This document shows positions 36,921 through 45,082 of a stretch of 53,932 nucleotides of DNA, piece by piece; the stretch's first letter is position 1; each line of letters starts with the position of its first letter. The translations under genes and the position numbers were made by a program. Source of the stretch: Actinomycetes bacterium (GTDB taxonomy: Bacteria > Actinomycetota > Actinomycetes > Prado026); assembly GCA_036510875.1 (NCBI GenBank), contig DATCDE010000090.1:1-53932 (forward strand). The letters are read 5' to 3'. The notes beneath the pieces were generated by a model. That model had not been told where the DNA came from. It made no database searches and worked only from the letters and a program-made list of their open reading frames with translations.

Positions 36921-37420
36921 GACGACTCGTGGTGCTGCGGCACGCCAAGTCGGACTGGCCGGTGGGCGTGGTCGACCGGGACCGGCCGCTGGGCCGACGG
37001 GGGCAGCGGGACGCCCCGGCCGCGGGACGGTGGATCGCTGAGCACGTGGGCGTACTCGACGCGGTCTGGTGCTCGCCGGCCCGGCGGACCCGGCAGACCT
37101 GGGAGCTGCTAGCCGCGGAGCTGGGCGGTACGCCGCCGGTGGAGTTCGACGAGCGGATCTACGAGGCCAGCGTGAGCGACCTCGTCGAGGTGCTGCGCGA
37201 GACCGCGAAGGGCAGCGCGTCGGTGCTGCTGGTCGGGCACAACCCGGGCGTGCAGGAGCTCGTGCTGGCGCTGGCCGGTGGTCAACGCAGCGAGGTGCAG
37301 GTGCTGGCCGAGACGAAGTTCCCGACCACTGGGGTGGCCCTGCTGGACGTCAACGGTCCCTGGCGGGAGCTGGCCGCCGGGTCGGCCCGGCTCGCGGACT
37401 TCGCCGTCCCGCGCGGCTGA
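36917..37420 (+). CDS. SixA-type histidine phosphatase
   Basis: It has 167 residues. Catalytic motif LRHAKSDWP (about 7-15) with the nucleophilic His, CSPARRTRQTWE, and a second His in VGHNPGVQEL (about 94). The RHAKS form is that of SixA-like phosphohistidine phosphatases rather than phosphoglycerate mutases. It is coupled to the channel gene by a four-base overlap. Confidence 0.88.
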   Translation: MRRLVVLRHAKSDWPVGVVDRDRPLGRRGQRDAPAAGRWIAEHVGVLDAVWCSPARRTRQTWELLAAELGGTPPVEFDERIYEASVSDLVEVLRETAKGSASVLLVGHNPGVQELVLALAGGQRSEVQVLAETKFPTTGVALLDVNGPWRELAAGSARLADFAVPRG

Positions 37421-37459
37421 CCTCGCCCTCCTCCACCAGTCCCCACCCCGGTCGAGGGG

Positions 37460-38698
37460 TCAGTCGGGAGGGGGGATGGCCGGGGCGGGGGTCGGGGTGC
37501 CGCCCTCGGCGTCGGCCTCCTCGATCTCCTCGCGGCTGATCCCGAGCAGGTAGAGCACCGTGTCCAGGTAGGGCACGCTCACCGACGTGTCGGCGGCCTG
37601 CCGCACGACCTCCTTGGCGTTGAACGCGACGCCGAGCCCCGCGCGGGAGAGCATGTCCAGGTCGTTCGCGCCGTCGCCGACCGCGATGGTCTGGCTGATC
37701 GGGACGCCGGCGGCAGCGGCGAACCGCTCCAGCGCGGCCGCCTTGCCGGGACGGTCCACGATCGGGCCGACCAGTCGGCCGGTGAGCTGGCCGTCGACGA
37801 CCTCCAGCGTGTTCGCCGCCGCGAAGTCCAGCCCCAGGTCCGCGGCCAGCGCGTCGGTGATCTGGGTGAACCCGCCGCTGACGATGCCGACCCGAAAGCC
37901 CAGCCGGTGCAGGGTGCGCACCAGCGTCCTGGCCCCGGGCGCGAGCCGCACCTCGTGCCGCACCTCGTCGAGCACCGACTCCGGCAGCCCCTCCAGCAGC
38001 GCCACCCGGGCGAGCAGCGAGGCCCGGAAGTCCAGCTCGCCGCGCATCGCCGCGGCCGTGACCCCGGCCACCTCCTCGGCGTGCCCGGCGTGGGCGGCCA
38101 GCAGCTCGATGACCTCGTCCTGGATCAGCGTCGAGTCGACGTCCATCACCACGAGCCGCTTGGCCCGCCGGCTGAGCCCCGAGCGCTGCACGGCGACGTC
38201 CACCTGATGGGCCGCCGCGGTGACCGCGAGGGACGCCCGAAGCCCCGTCGGGTCGGCCCCTGACACCTCCAGCTCGATCCCGGTGACCGGGTAGTGAGCC
38301 AGCCGCACGATCCGGTCGATGTTGGCGCCGCTGTCGGCAATCGCCCCCGCCACCGCGGCGACGGCCTGCGGTCGCAGCGGCCGGCCGAGCAGCGTGACGT
38401 GGACCCGGCCGCGCCGCCGCGGGTCCTCCTCGGCCGCCCCGGTGCTCGTCTCGACGGCCAGGCCGAGCGAGGCACCCACCGTCCTGACCGCCTCGGCTGC
38501 CGCCGCCGGGTCCGGGCCGCCGAGCAGCACGCCGAGCACGAGGGTGCCGCGGATCACCACCTGCTCGACGTCCAGCACGGCCAGGTCGAACGCCGCCAGC
38601 GAGCTGAACAGCGTGCTCGTGACGCCCGGCCGGTCCGGGCCGGTGAGAGTGACCAGCAGGGTCTGCGGCTCTGCGGCGGCGGTGGGATCGGTGCTCAT
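37460..38698 (-). CDS. serB: Phosphoserine phosphatase SerB with two ACT domains
   Basis: Last step of serine biosynthesis. It has 412 residues: ACT domains at about 12-85 and 98-170, then the HAD phosphatase domain with MDVDSTLIQDE (D186 nucleophile, D188), SGGFTQITD and GDGANDLDML. A Pro-rich tail ends the protein. The ACT pair gives amino-acid regulation, as in mycobacterial SerB2. ATG 38698 is chosen by the family N-terminus; TACCGT ends 10 bases before it, so only a very short leader is expected. Confidence 0.95.
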   Translation of the reverse strand: MSTDPTAAAEPQTLLVTLTGPDRPGVTSTLFSSLAAFDLAVLDVEQVVIRGTLVLGVLLGGPDPAAAAEAVRTVGASLGLAVETSTGAAEEDPRRRGRVHVTLLGRPLRPQAVAAVAGAIADSGANIDRIVRLAHYPVTGIELEVSGADPTGLRASLAVTAAAHQVDVAVQRSGLSRRAKRLVVMDVDSTLIQDEVIELLAAHAGHAEEVAGVTAAAMRGELDFRASLLARVALLEGLPESVLDEVRHEVRLAPGARTLVRTLHRLGFRVGIVSGGFTQITDALAADLGLDFAAANTLEVVDGQLTGRLVGPIVDRPGKAAALERFAAAAGVPISQTIAVGDGANDLDMLSRAGLGVAFNAKEVVRQAADTSVSVPYLDTVLYLLGISREEIEEADAEGGTPTPAPAIPPPD

Positions 38699-38726
38699 GA
38701 CGGCCCCGACGGTACCGGCCGGCCGG

Positions 38727-39533
38727 TCAGCGCAGCCGCGCGCCCTGCGGTTCGAACACCGCGTTGTGCGCCGCCATCTGCGCGTACCGGGCGGCCCGGG
38801 CCAGCGGCAGCAGCGCCTCCCGGCGCAGGTCAGCCTCGGCCGCGGTGACAGTGGCACCCTCGAACGCCGACGCCACGGCCACGATCGCGGCCAGCCGGCG
38901 GGCCCGGACAAGCACCCCGAAGGCGCGGTCCGGGTAGCCCGGTGCCAGGCCGTCGCCGTCGTAACCGCCCTCACGCAGCGCCTCCAGCGCGTCCTCCGCG
39001 GCCGGTTCGCAGCGAGCGACGTCCAGCTGGACGAGCAGCTCGGTCGCCTCCCGTAGCGCCACCGCCAGGTCGCGGTCGGCCTCGGCCAGCGACGGCAGCG
39101 CGGCGGCCGAGCGGTCGGCGATGTCGGCACCGTCCGAGGAGGACGCCGGGAACGCGGTCCAGCGCACCGGCCCGTCACCCGACTGGGCCGGGACCAGCAC
39201 CGGGCCCTCGTCGGCCGCGACCAGGACGACGGCCGCGCCACAGTCCAGCGCCGCCGCGAGGAGCGGGCCGGGACCGCGCAGGCCGAGCGGGTCACCGGGA
39301 GTCGGCAGCACCAGCCGAAGCCCTCGCAGGCCGCGGGCGGACAGCCGGGCCAGCGCGACGGTCAGGTTCTGGTCGTCGCCGCCGGGCAGGCCGTCGACCC
39401 GGTCGCCGGCCACGCCGGCCGCGACCTGCTCCGCGGCGGCGTCCGGGCTGACCCGGCCGGTGAGCACGGCGTTGCCCCAGGCGACCAGCCGCGCGCAGCG
39501 GGCCGCCAGCTCGGGGGTGTTCGGATCCGGCAC
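38727..39533 (-). CDS. Conserved actinobacterial protein of unknown function
   Basis: It has 268 residues from GTG 39533. Alpha/beta-like sequence with a PDPNTPELAARCARLVAWGNAVL start, GLRGLRLVLPTPGDPLGLRG-type middle and Ala/Leu-rich helices. No membrane segment or catalytic motif I recognise. GTG 39533 lies seven bases after TACAGT; GTG 39551 and 39542 are alternatives. It sits between serB and an orphan ABC ATPase, an arrangement I have seen in other actinobacteria. Confidence 0.78.
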   Translation of the reverse strand: MPDPNTPELAARCARLVAWGNAVLTGRVSPDAAAEQVAAGVAGDRVDGLPGGDDQNLTVALARLSARGLRGLRLVLPTPGDPLGLRGPGPLLAAALDCGAAVVLVAADEGPVLVPAQSGDGPVRWTAFPASSSDGADIADRSAAALPSLAEADRDLAVALREATELLVQLDVARCEPAAEDALEALREGGYDGDGLAPGYPDRAFGVLVRARRLAAIVAVASAFEGATVTAAEADLRREALLPLARAARYAQMAAHNAVFEPQGARLR

Positions 39534-39540
39534 GCCGTCC

Positions 39541-39546
39541 ACTGTA
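39541..39546 (-). promoter_or_regulatory. Putative -10 (TACAGT) of a leaderless promoter, minus strand
   Basis: TACAGT-N7-GTG, with the GTG at 39533. It also settles the choice among three in-frame GTG codons. Confidence 0.4.
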
Positions 39547-39599
39547 AGCACCCGGCGCGGCCGGGCCCGGCACGGTGAGGTGCGAGCGGCCGCGTGCCG

Positions 39600-39605
39600 T
39601 AGGTT
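39600..39605 (+). promoter_or_regulatory. Putative -10 (TAGGTT) of a leaderless promoter for the orphan ABC ATPase
   Basis: TAGGTT-N6-ATG, with the ATG at 39612. The surrounding CCGTAGGTTCGG is identical to one arm of the palindrome at 35797-35808. GGAG within the six bases could alternatively serve as a ribosome-binding site. Confidence 0.4.
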
Positions 39606-39611
39606 CGGAGC

Positions 39612-40403
39612 ATGGCGGTGGCGGCGGCGCTCGACCTGCGGGCGGTCAGTGTGCGCAGGGGCGAGACGACCCTGCTGGACCGGGTGGACTGGGCGGTCGA
39701 GGAGGGCGAGCGCTGGGTGGTGCTCGGACCCAACGGGGCCGGGAAGACCACCGTGCTGCAGGTGGCCTCGACGCAGCTGCACCCCACGAGCGGGCGGGCC
39801 TGGGTGCTCGGCGAGCGGCTCGGCAAGGTCGACGTCTTCGAGCTGCGGCCACGGATCGGCCTGGCCAGCGCCGCGCTCGCCGACCGGCTGCCGCCCGACG
39901 AGTCCGTGATCGACGTGGTCCGCACGGCGGCCTACGCCGTGGTCGGCCGGTGGCACGAGCGCTACGACTCCAGCGACGACTCCAGGGCGCACGCGCTGCT
40001 CGTCGCGCTCGGCGCGGACCAGCTGGCCCGGCGCCGCTACGGGACGCTGTCCGAGGGGGAGCGCAAGCGGGTGCAGATCGCCCGGGCGCTGATGGTCGAC
40101 CCCGAGCTGCTGCTGCTCGACGAGCCGGCGGCCGGGCTGGACCTGGCCGGACGCGAGGAGCTGGTGGCCCGGCTGGCCGGCCTGGCGGCCGACCCGTACG
40201 CACCCGCGCTGGTGCTGGTCACCCACCACGTCGAGGAGATCCCGCCGGGCTTCACCCACGCCCTGCTGCTGCGCGCCGGGCGGGTCGTCGCGGCCGGCCC
40301 GATCGAGGACGTGGTCGACGCGGAGGCGCTGTCCGCGACGTTCGGGCTGCCGCTGGACGTGCACCGGCACCGTGACCGTTTCGCGGCGCGGCTCGCCGAC
40401 TGA
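39612..40403 (+). CDS. Orphan ABC transporter ATP-binding protein
   Basis: It has 263 residues. Walker A GPNGAGKTT (about 39-47), signature LSEGERKRVQIARAL, Walker B LLLLDEPAAGLDL and H-loop VTHHVEE. The signature is LSEGE, not LSGGQ. No permease gene is adjacent; both neighbours are unrelated. It may serve a distant permease or be a soluble ATPase of the YlmA/ModF-like kind. Confidence 0.9.
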   Translation: MAVAAALDLRAVSVRRGETTLLDRVDWAVEEGERWVVLGPNGAGKTTVLQVASTQLHPTSGRAWVLGERLGKVDVFELRPRIGLASAALADRLPPDESVIDVVRTAAYAVVGRWHERYDSSDDSRAHALLVALGADQLARRRYGTLSEGERKRVQIARALMVDPELLLLDEPAAGLDLAGREELVARLAGLAADPYAPALVLVTHHVEEIPPGFTHALLLRAGRVVAAGPIEDVVDAEALSATFGLPLDVHRHRDRFAARLAD

Positions 40404-40442
40404 TCCACCCGACTGAACCACACCCGGACCGCGGAAAGGTCA

Positions 40443-40448
40443 TACAGT
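40443..40448 (+). promoter_or_regulatory. Putative -10 (TACAGT) of a leaderless nfeD promoter
   Basis: TACAGT, six bases, then the second of two adjacent GTG codons (40455). It favours 40455 over 40452 as the nfeD start. Confidence 0.45.
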
Positions 40449-40454
40449 CAAGTG

Positions 40455-40886
40455 GTGGATTGGTACTGGTGGCTCCTGATGGCCCTGGTCCTCGGGGTGG
40501 TCGAGATCGCGACCGTGGACCTCGTCTTCATCATGCTCGCCGCGGGTGCGGTGGCCGGTGGCCTGGCCTCCGCCCTCGGTGCGCCGCTGGTCGCGCAGGC
40601 GATCGTCGCGGCCGTGATCTCCGTCCTCATGCTCGCCGTCGTCCGGCCGGTGGCCCTCAAGCACCTGCGGCAGCCGCTGGACACCCGCACCGGGACGGCC
40701 GCCCTGGTCGGCAGTCAGGCCATCGTCCTCGAACGGGTGGACCGGCACGACGGACGGGTCAAGCTCAAGGGCGAGGTCTGGTCGGCCCGCAGCTACGACC
40801 CGTCCACGGTCATCGAACCGGGTGCCATGGTGGACGTCATCAGCATCGACGGCGCCACCGTCGTCGTCCTCTCATCGGAGATGTGA
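40455..40886 (+). CDS. NfeD-like membrane protein
   Basis: It has 143 residues. Two or three TM segments (about 4-22, 24-45 and 50-66) are followed by an OB-fold domain (about 80-143) with GTAALVGSQAIVLERV and GEVWSARSYD. NfeD proteins pair with SPFH/stomatin proteins, encoded immediately downstream. Start GTG 40455 gives MDWYWW; GTG 40452 is directly adjacent and in frame. Confidence 0.9.
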   Translation: MDWYWWLLMALVLGVVEIATVDLVFIMLAAGAVAGGLASALGAPLVAQAIVAAVISVLMLAVVRPVALKHLRQPLDTRTGTAALVGSQAIVLERVDRHDGRVKLKGEVWSARSYDPSTVIEPGAMVDVISIDGATVVVLSSEM

Positions 40887-40891
40887 GCCAC

Positions 40892-41854
40892 GTGAGTTCC
40901 AGCATCATCGCCTTGATCATCGTTCTTGCGGTGTTCTTCGCCGTCGTCGTCACCCTGGCGAAAACGGTCCGGATCGTGCCGCAGGCCCGGGCCGGCGTCG
41001 TCGAGCGCCTCGGCCGGTACAGCCGCACCCTCAACCCCGGGCTGACCATCCTGGTGCCCTTCGTGGACCGGCTGCGCCCGCTCATCGACCTGCGCGAGCA
41101 GGTGGTGAGCTTCCCGCCGCAGCCGGTGATCACCGAGGACAACCTGGTCGTCAACATCGACTCGGTCATCTACTTCCAGGTCACCGACCCGAAGGCGGCC
41201 AGCTACGAGATCGCCAACTACATCCAGGCGATCGAGCAGCTGACGGTGACCACGCTGCGCAACGTCGTCGGCGGCATCGACCTGGAGGACGCGCTCACCT
41301 CCCGCGAGCAGATCAACAGCGCCCTGCGCGGCGTCCTCGACGAGGCCACCGGCAAGTGGGGCGTCCGGGTGAACCGGGTGGAGCTCAAGGCGATCGACCC
41401 GCCGCCGTCCATCAAGGACTCGATGGAGAAGCAGATGCGCGCCGAACGGGAGAAGCGCGCGACGATCCTCACCGCCGAGGGGTTCAAGCAGTCCTCGATC
41501 CTCACCGCGGAGGGCGAGAAGCAGTCGGCGGTGCTGCGCGCCGAGGGCGAGGCGCAGGCCGCGGTGGTGCGCGCAGACGGCGAGGCGAAAGCGATCCAGC
41601 GGGTGTTCCAGGCGATCCACGACGGCGACCCGGACCCGCGGCTGCTGGCCTACCAGTACCTGCAGGCGCTGCCCAACATCGCCAAGGGCGACGCCAACAA
41701 GGTGTGGGTGATCCCGGCCGAGCTCACCGGGGCGATGGGTAGCCTGGCACAGGCCTTTTCACGAATCCCTCCGGACGCGCCGAAGCCGTCGGCCCCGCCG
41801 GCCGCCGCTGCGGACGAGCCGCCGGCGCTGCCGCCGACCGGTCAGCCCGGGTAG
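40892..41854 (+). CDS. SPFH/Band 7 (stomatin-like) membrane protein
   Basis: It has 320 residues. N-terminal TM anchor (about 4-22), SPFH domain (about 30-200; VVERLGRYSRTLNPGLTILVPFVD, NLVVNIDSVIYFQVTDP), then a charged coiled-coil region with repeated AEGEKQ-type units (about 185-235) and a Pro/Ala-rich tail. With NfeD it forms a membrane-domain pair. Start: GTG 40892 has GGAG 11 bases upstream; GTG 40883 overlaps the nfeD stop (GTGA) but places GGAG too close. The 3' end overlaps the facing gene by 13 bases. Confidence 0.92.
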   Translation: MSSSIIALIIVLAVFFAVVVTLAKTVRIVPQARAGVVERLGRYSRTLNPGLTILVPFVDRLRPLIDLREQVVSFPPQPVITEDNLVVNIDSVIYFQVTDPKAASYEIANYIQAIEQLTVTTLRNVVGGIDLEDALTSREQINSALRGVLDEATGKWGVRVNRVELKAIDPPPSIKDSMEKQMRAEREKRATILTAEGFKQSSILTAEGEKQSAVLRAEGEAQAAVVRADGEAKAIQRVFQAIHDGDPDPRLLAYQYLQALPNIAKGDANKVWVIPAELTGAMGSLAQAFSRIPPDAPKPSAPPAAAADEPPALPPTGQPG

Positions 41855-42930
41855 GTCGCCGTCAGCTGCGCGGCGATCCGCAGCACCATCTGGACGTACC
41901 AGTCCGCGTGGTTGTAGCGGAAAATCGCGCCGCTCAGCCCGGTCGGGCGGCCGGCGCCGTTGGCGCACAGGTAGTTGGCCGCCGAGTAGACCGCGTCCGC
42001 GGGGTTCCAGATGTCGGTGATGCCGTCCTTGTTCCCGTCGACGGCGTAGGCCGCGAAGGTCGACGGCAGGAACTGCATGGGGCCCTCGGCACCGGCGGAC
42101 GACGGCCCGACGTTGCGCCCGTGCCCGGACTCCACCTGGCCGATGGCGGCCAGCACGTGCCAGTCCATCCCGGGACAGGTGGTCGCCGCGCCGCGGTACA
42201 GCGCCAGGTAGTCGGCCGGGATGCCGCGGGCGGTCGCGGTGGCGGCAGCCGCGAGGCCCGCGCGCTCGGCCTCGGCCTGAGCCGCGACCAGCGCCTGGGC
42301 GGCCTGCTGGGCCTCGAGCAGGCCCTTCGCCCGGGTGGACAGGGCCTGCAACTTGGCCTCGGCGGCGGCCAGCAGGTCCTGCAGCCGGACGGCCGCGGCC
42401 TCGACGTCCGAGGCGGTCACCGTGGTGCGCTCGGCCTTGGCCAGCTGCCGGTCGGCCTCGGCCCGGACCGTCAGCGCGATCTGGTCGGCCCGCCGGGTGG
42501 CGACGGCGTCCGAGCTGACCACCCGGGAGACGGCGTCCAGCCGGCTGAGCAGGTCGGTCGGGCTGGTCGCCGCCAGCAGGCTGGCCAGCACGGCCACGCT
42601 GCCGCCGGACATGTACAGCGCCCGGACCCGGTTGGTCTGGGTGCGCTGGGCGGCGGCGGCCGCGACCGCGGCGTCCTGGGCCTGCTGGTCGGCGGTCAGG
42701 CCGGCGCTGACGTCGGTGGCCAGGTTGCCCAGCGAGGCCTCGTAGGCGCGCAGCGCGGTCTGCAGCTGGGGGCGGAGCTGGTCGACGGCCCGGGCCGCCG
42801 CGTCGGCCGCGGCCTGGGCCTGCTCGGGGCTCTCCGCGGCCGCCGTCCCGCCTGGGAGCAGCGCGAAGACGGACGCGGCCAGCACCGCCGGAACCGCAGC
42901 CCGGATCAGCCGGCGCGTCGCCCACCCCAC
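41842..42930 (-). CDS. Secreted lytic transglycosylase with coiled-coil domain
   Basis: It has 362 residues. Signal peptide about 1-32 (cleavage near TAAA-ES), an Ala/Gln-rich coiled-coil domain about 34-235, then an SLT-like domain with WHVLAAIGQVESGHGRN (catalytic Glu about 267), GAEGPMQFLPSTFAAY and DIWNPADAVYSAANYLC. It cleaves peptidoglycan; the coiled coil may regulate or localise it. The frame is open upstream to 43008, but GTG 42930 puts the signal peptide at the N-terminus. The ribosome-binding site is poor. Confidence 0.9.
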   Translation of the reverse strand: MGWATRRLIRAAVPAVLAASVFALLPGGTAAAESPEQAQAAADAAARAVDQLRPQLQTALRAYEASLGNLATDVSAGLTADQQAQDAAVAAAAAQRTQTNRVRALYMSGGSVAVLASLLAATSPTDLLSRLDAVSRVVSSDAVATRRADQIALTVRAEADRQLAKAERTTVTASDVEAAAVRLQDLLAAAEAKLQALSTRAKGLLEAQQAAQALVAAQAEAERAGLAAAATATARGIPADYLALYRGAATTCPGMDWHVLAAIGQVESGHGRNVGPSSAGAEGPMQFLPSTFAAYAVDGNKDGITDIWNPADAVYSAANYLCANGAGRPTGLSGAIFRYNHADWYVQMVLRIAAQLTATYPG

Positions 42931-42977
42931 GCCCCGAAGATCGGCCCGGAAGCCCCCCTCCTTGACCCCCCTCCGGG

Positions 42978-43030
42978 ATGAAGGTGCGGTTTGTGCGTCG
43001 TTGCGCACAGAAGGGACCCTTCATGCAGAG
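42978..43030. repeat. Palindromic repeat element in the divergent transglycosylase/methyltransferase gap
   Basis: Outer arms ATGAAGG (42978-42984) and CCTTCAT (43018-43024) and inner arms TGTGCG (42992-42997) and CGCACA (43004-43009) form an interrupted hairpin. Bases 43009-43030 match 47399-47420 at 20 of 22 positions, and 43010-43026 match the 34.3 kb element exactly. Here the element overlaps a gene start: GAAGGGA acts as Shine-Dalgarno and CATGC supplies the ATG. Confidence 0.7.
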
Positions 43031-43841
43031 TGGGGGGGTGCAGCGGATCGAAGTGGACGACCCGGCGGATCCGCGGCTGGCCGACTACGTCCGGCTCACC
43101 GACATGCAGCTGCGCCGGGTCCTCGAGCCGGTGGGCGGGCTGTTCCTCGCCGAGGGGGAGAAGGTGGTCCGCCGGGCCGTCGCGGCCGGCTACGGCGTGC
43201 GCTCGGTGCTGCTGGCCCGCAAGTGGCTGCCTGGGCTGGCCGACGTCCTCGAGCCGCTCGACGTCCCCGTCTACGCCGCCGCGGACGACGTCATCGAGCA
43301 GGTCACCGGCTTCGCAGTGCACCGCGGTGCCCTCGCCTCGATGCAGCGCCGACCGTTGCCGACACCCGCCGACCTGCTCGGCACCGCCCGGCACGTCGCG
43401 GTGCTCGAGGGGTTCACCAACCCGACGAACGTGGGTGCCGTGTTCCGGGCGGCTGCCGCCCTGGGCCTGGACGCCGTCCTACTCAACCCGCTGTGCGCCG
43501 ACCCGCTGTACCGCCGGTCGGTCCGGGTGTCGATGGGCGCCGCGCTGACCCTGCCCTACGCGCGCTTCGAGCGCTGGCCGCAGGGGCTGGCCGACATCCG
43601 CACCGCGGGACTCACCCTGCTCGCGCTCACGCCCGCCCCGGACGCCGTCGACCTGGACCGGCTCAGCGCCGAGGACACCCGCAGGTGCGCCGTCGTCCTG
43701 GGCGCCGAGGGGCCCGGCCTGGCCGACAGCACCATGGCTGCCTGCGACCGCCGGGTGCGGATCCCGATGGCCCGCGGCGTCGACTCGCTCAACGTCGCCG
43801 CTGCCGCTGCCGTCGCCTTCTGGCAGGTGACCCGTGGCTGA
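43023..43841 (+). CDS. SpoU-family (SPOUT) RNA 2'-O-methyltransferase
   Basis: It has 272 residues. The N-terminal substrate-binding domain is followed by the knotted SPOUT domain with motif 1 NPTNVGAVFRAAAALG, motif 2 LGAEGPGLAD and motif 3 IPMARGVDSLNVAAAAAV. It probably methylates rRNA or tRNA ribose; the target site is unknown. ATG 43023 has GAAGGGA seven bases upstream, both inside a repeat element; GTG 43038 is an alternative. The stop lies inside the next gene (8-base overlap). Confidence 0.92.
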   Translation: MQSGGVQRIEVDDPADPRLADYVRLTDMQLRRVLEPVGGLFLAEGEKVVRRAVAAGYGVRSVLLARKWLPGLADVLEPLDVPVYAAADDVIEQVTGFAVHRGALASMQRRPLPTPADLLGTARHVAVLEGFTNPTNVGAVFRAAAALGLDAVLLNPLCADPLYRRSVRVSMGAALTLPYARFERWPQGLADIRTAGLTLLALTPAPDAVDLDRLSAEDTRRCAVVLGAEGPGLADSTMAACDRRVRIPMARGVDSLNVAAAAAVAFWQVTRG

Positions 43842-44424
43842 GCTCGTCATCGTGCGCCACGGCGAGACGCAGTGGAGCGCGCAGCGCCGGCACACCGGGC
43901 GCACCGACGTCGAGCTGACCGAGGACGGCGAGGCGGCCGCGGTGGCGCTGCGCCCGGTGCTGGCGGACCGGCCGTTCGGCCTGGTGCTGAGCAGCCCGCT
44001 GCTGCGGGCCAGTCGCACCGCCGAGCTGATCCTGGGCCACCCGGTCGAGACCGACACGGACCTGCAGGAGTGGGACTACGGCGCCTTCGAGGGCCGCACC
44101 GCCGAGGAGATCCGGGCGCAGGAGGGCCAGGGCTGGACGATCTGGACGGCGACCGTCGGCCCCGGTGGGCTGGCCGAGTCGCTCGAGCAGGTGGCCCGCC
44201 GGGCCGATCGGGTGAGCCGGCGAGCGTATCCGGTGCTGGCTGCGGGGGAGGACGTGCTGCTGGTCGCCCACGGCCATCTGCTGCGCGTGCTGGCCGCCCG
44301 CTGGATCGGTGCCCCGGCCGATCTTGGTCGCACCCTGCTGCTCGGGCCGACCGGCCGCGGCGCGTTGGGCTGGGAGCGGGAGCAGCCGGTGATCGTGCGC
44401 TGGAACGTCGACCCGCCCGGTTGA
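43834..44424 (+). CDS. Histidine phosphatase family protein (phosphoglycerate mutase-like)
   Basis: It has 196 residues. Catalytic motif VRHGETQWS (about 7-15), SSPLLRASRTAE, Glu in LQEWDYGAFEG, and the second His in VAHGHLLRVLAARW. The small size and EWDYG suggest a broad-specificity phosphatase rather than a glycolytic mutase. GTG 43834 overlaps the methyltransferase gene by eight bases. Confidence 0.9.
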   Translation: MAELVIVRHGETQWSAQRRHTGRTDVELTEDGEAAAVALRPVLADRPFGLVLSSPLLRASRTAELILGHPVETDTDLQEWDYGAFEGRTAEEIRAQEGQGWTIWTATVGPGGLAESLEQVARRADRVSRRAYPVLAAGEDVLLVAHGHLLRVLAARWIGAPADLGRTLLLGPTGRGALGWEREQPVIVRWNVDPPG

Positions 44425-44449
44425 TACCCCAGGGGGGTAGGGGTATATT
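44421..44449 (+). promoter_or_regulatory. csoR promoter with CsoR-type operator in the spacer
   Basis: -35 TTGATA (44421-44426), 17 bases, -10 TATATT (44444-44449), then six bases to ATG 44456, so the mRNA would be leaderless. Palindromes ATACCCC-N9-GGGGTAT (44424-44446) and TACCCC-N3-GGGGTA (44425-44439) overlap in the spacer, matching the G/C-tract operators of CsoR. Copper-free CsoR bound here would block polymerase; copper releases it. Confidence 0.8.
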
Positions 44450-44455
44450 GGGGTC

Positions 44456-44737
44456 ATGCCCGGATACACCGCCGACAAGGACCAGGTGCTCGCCCGGCTG
44501 CGCCGCATCGAAGGCCAGGTGCGTGGCATCCACAAGATGGTCGAGAGTGACACCTACTGCATCGACGTCCTCACCCAGGTGTCGGCGGCGACGAAGGCCC
44601 TCCAGGCCGTCGCGCTGACCCTCATGGAGGACCACCTCAACCACTGCGTCGTCGAGGCCGCCGTCAAGGGCGGGCCGGAGGCCGAGGCCAAGCTGCGCGA
44701 GGCCAACGACGCGATCGCCCGGCTCGTCCGTTCCTGA
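44456..44737 (+). CDS. csoR: Copper-sensing transcriptional repressor CsoR
   Basis: It has 93 residues, an all-helical DUF156 repressor. The Cu(I) ligands C35, H60 and C64 are present (SDTYCIDVLTQ; MEDHLNHCVVEA), the Cys-His-Cys set that separates CsoR from RcnR and FrmR. ATG 44456 starts at the expected transcription start. It controls the copZ-copA operon directly downstream and itself. Confidence 0.95.
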   Translation: MPGYTADKDQVLARLRRIEGQVRGIHKMVESDTYCIDVLTQVSAATKALQAVALTLMEDHLNHCVVEAAVKGGPEAEAKLREANDAIARLVRS

Positions 44738-44760
44738 ACCCCCGAAGGAGAAGCACCGCG

Positions 44761-44988
44761 ATGAACGTGACCACCTGGACCGTCTCGGGGATGACCTGCG
44801 ACCACTGCGTGCACGCCGTGCAGCAGGAGGTCTCCGCGGTCCCCGGCGTCCGGTCGGCCGAGGTCGAGCTCGCCACCGGCCTGCTCACCGTGACCAGCGA
44901 CGGCCCGGTCGAGGAGCCCAGCCTGCGCGACGCCGTCGACGAGGCGGGCTACCTGCTGGTGGGCCCGGCCCTGGCGCAGCCGCTGTGA
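44761..44988 (+). CDS. copZ: Copper chaperone CopZ (heavy-metal-associated domain)
   Basis: It has 75 residues, a single HMA domain with the Cu(I) site GMTCDHC (C13, C16). It carries copper to CopA. ATG 44761 follows GAAGGAGA. The stop overlaps the start of a 33-codon reading frame (GTGA). Confidence 0.94.
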   Translation: MNVTTWTVSGMTCDHCVHAVQQEVSAVPGVRSAEVELATGLLTVTSDGPVEEPSLRDAVDEAGYLLVGPALAQPL

Positions 44989-45082
44989 CCGGCCAGCTGG
45001 GTGCGGTGGCCCGGCTGGTGCTGTTCGTCGTGCTGCTGGCCGTGGTCTTCGTGGGCGCCTACGCGATCGGGGCGGCGACGCG

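Noticed and set aside
39598-39609. Half-site copy of the 35.8 kb palindrome as a second operator
   Set aside because: CCGTAGGTTCGG matches one arm, but there is no opposing arm; it is explained more simply as a -10 (TAGGTT) and its context.
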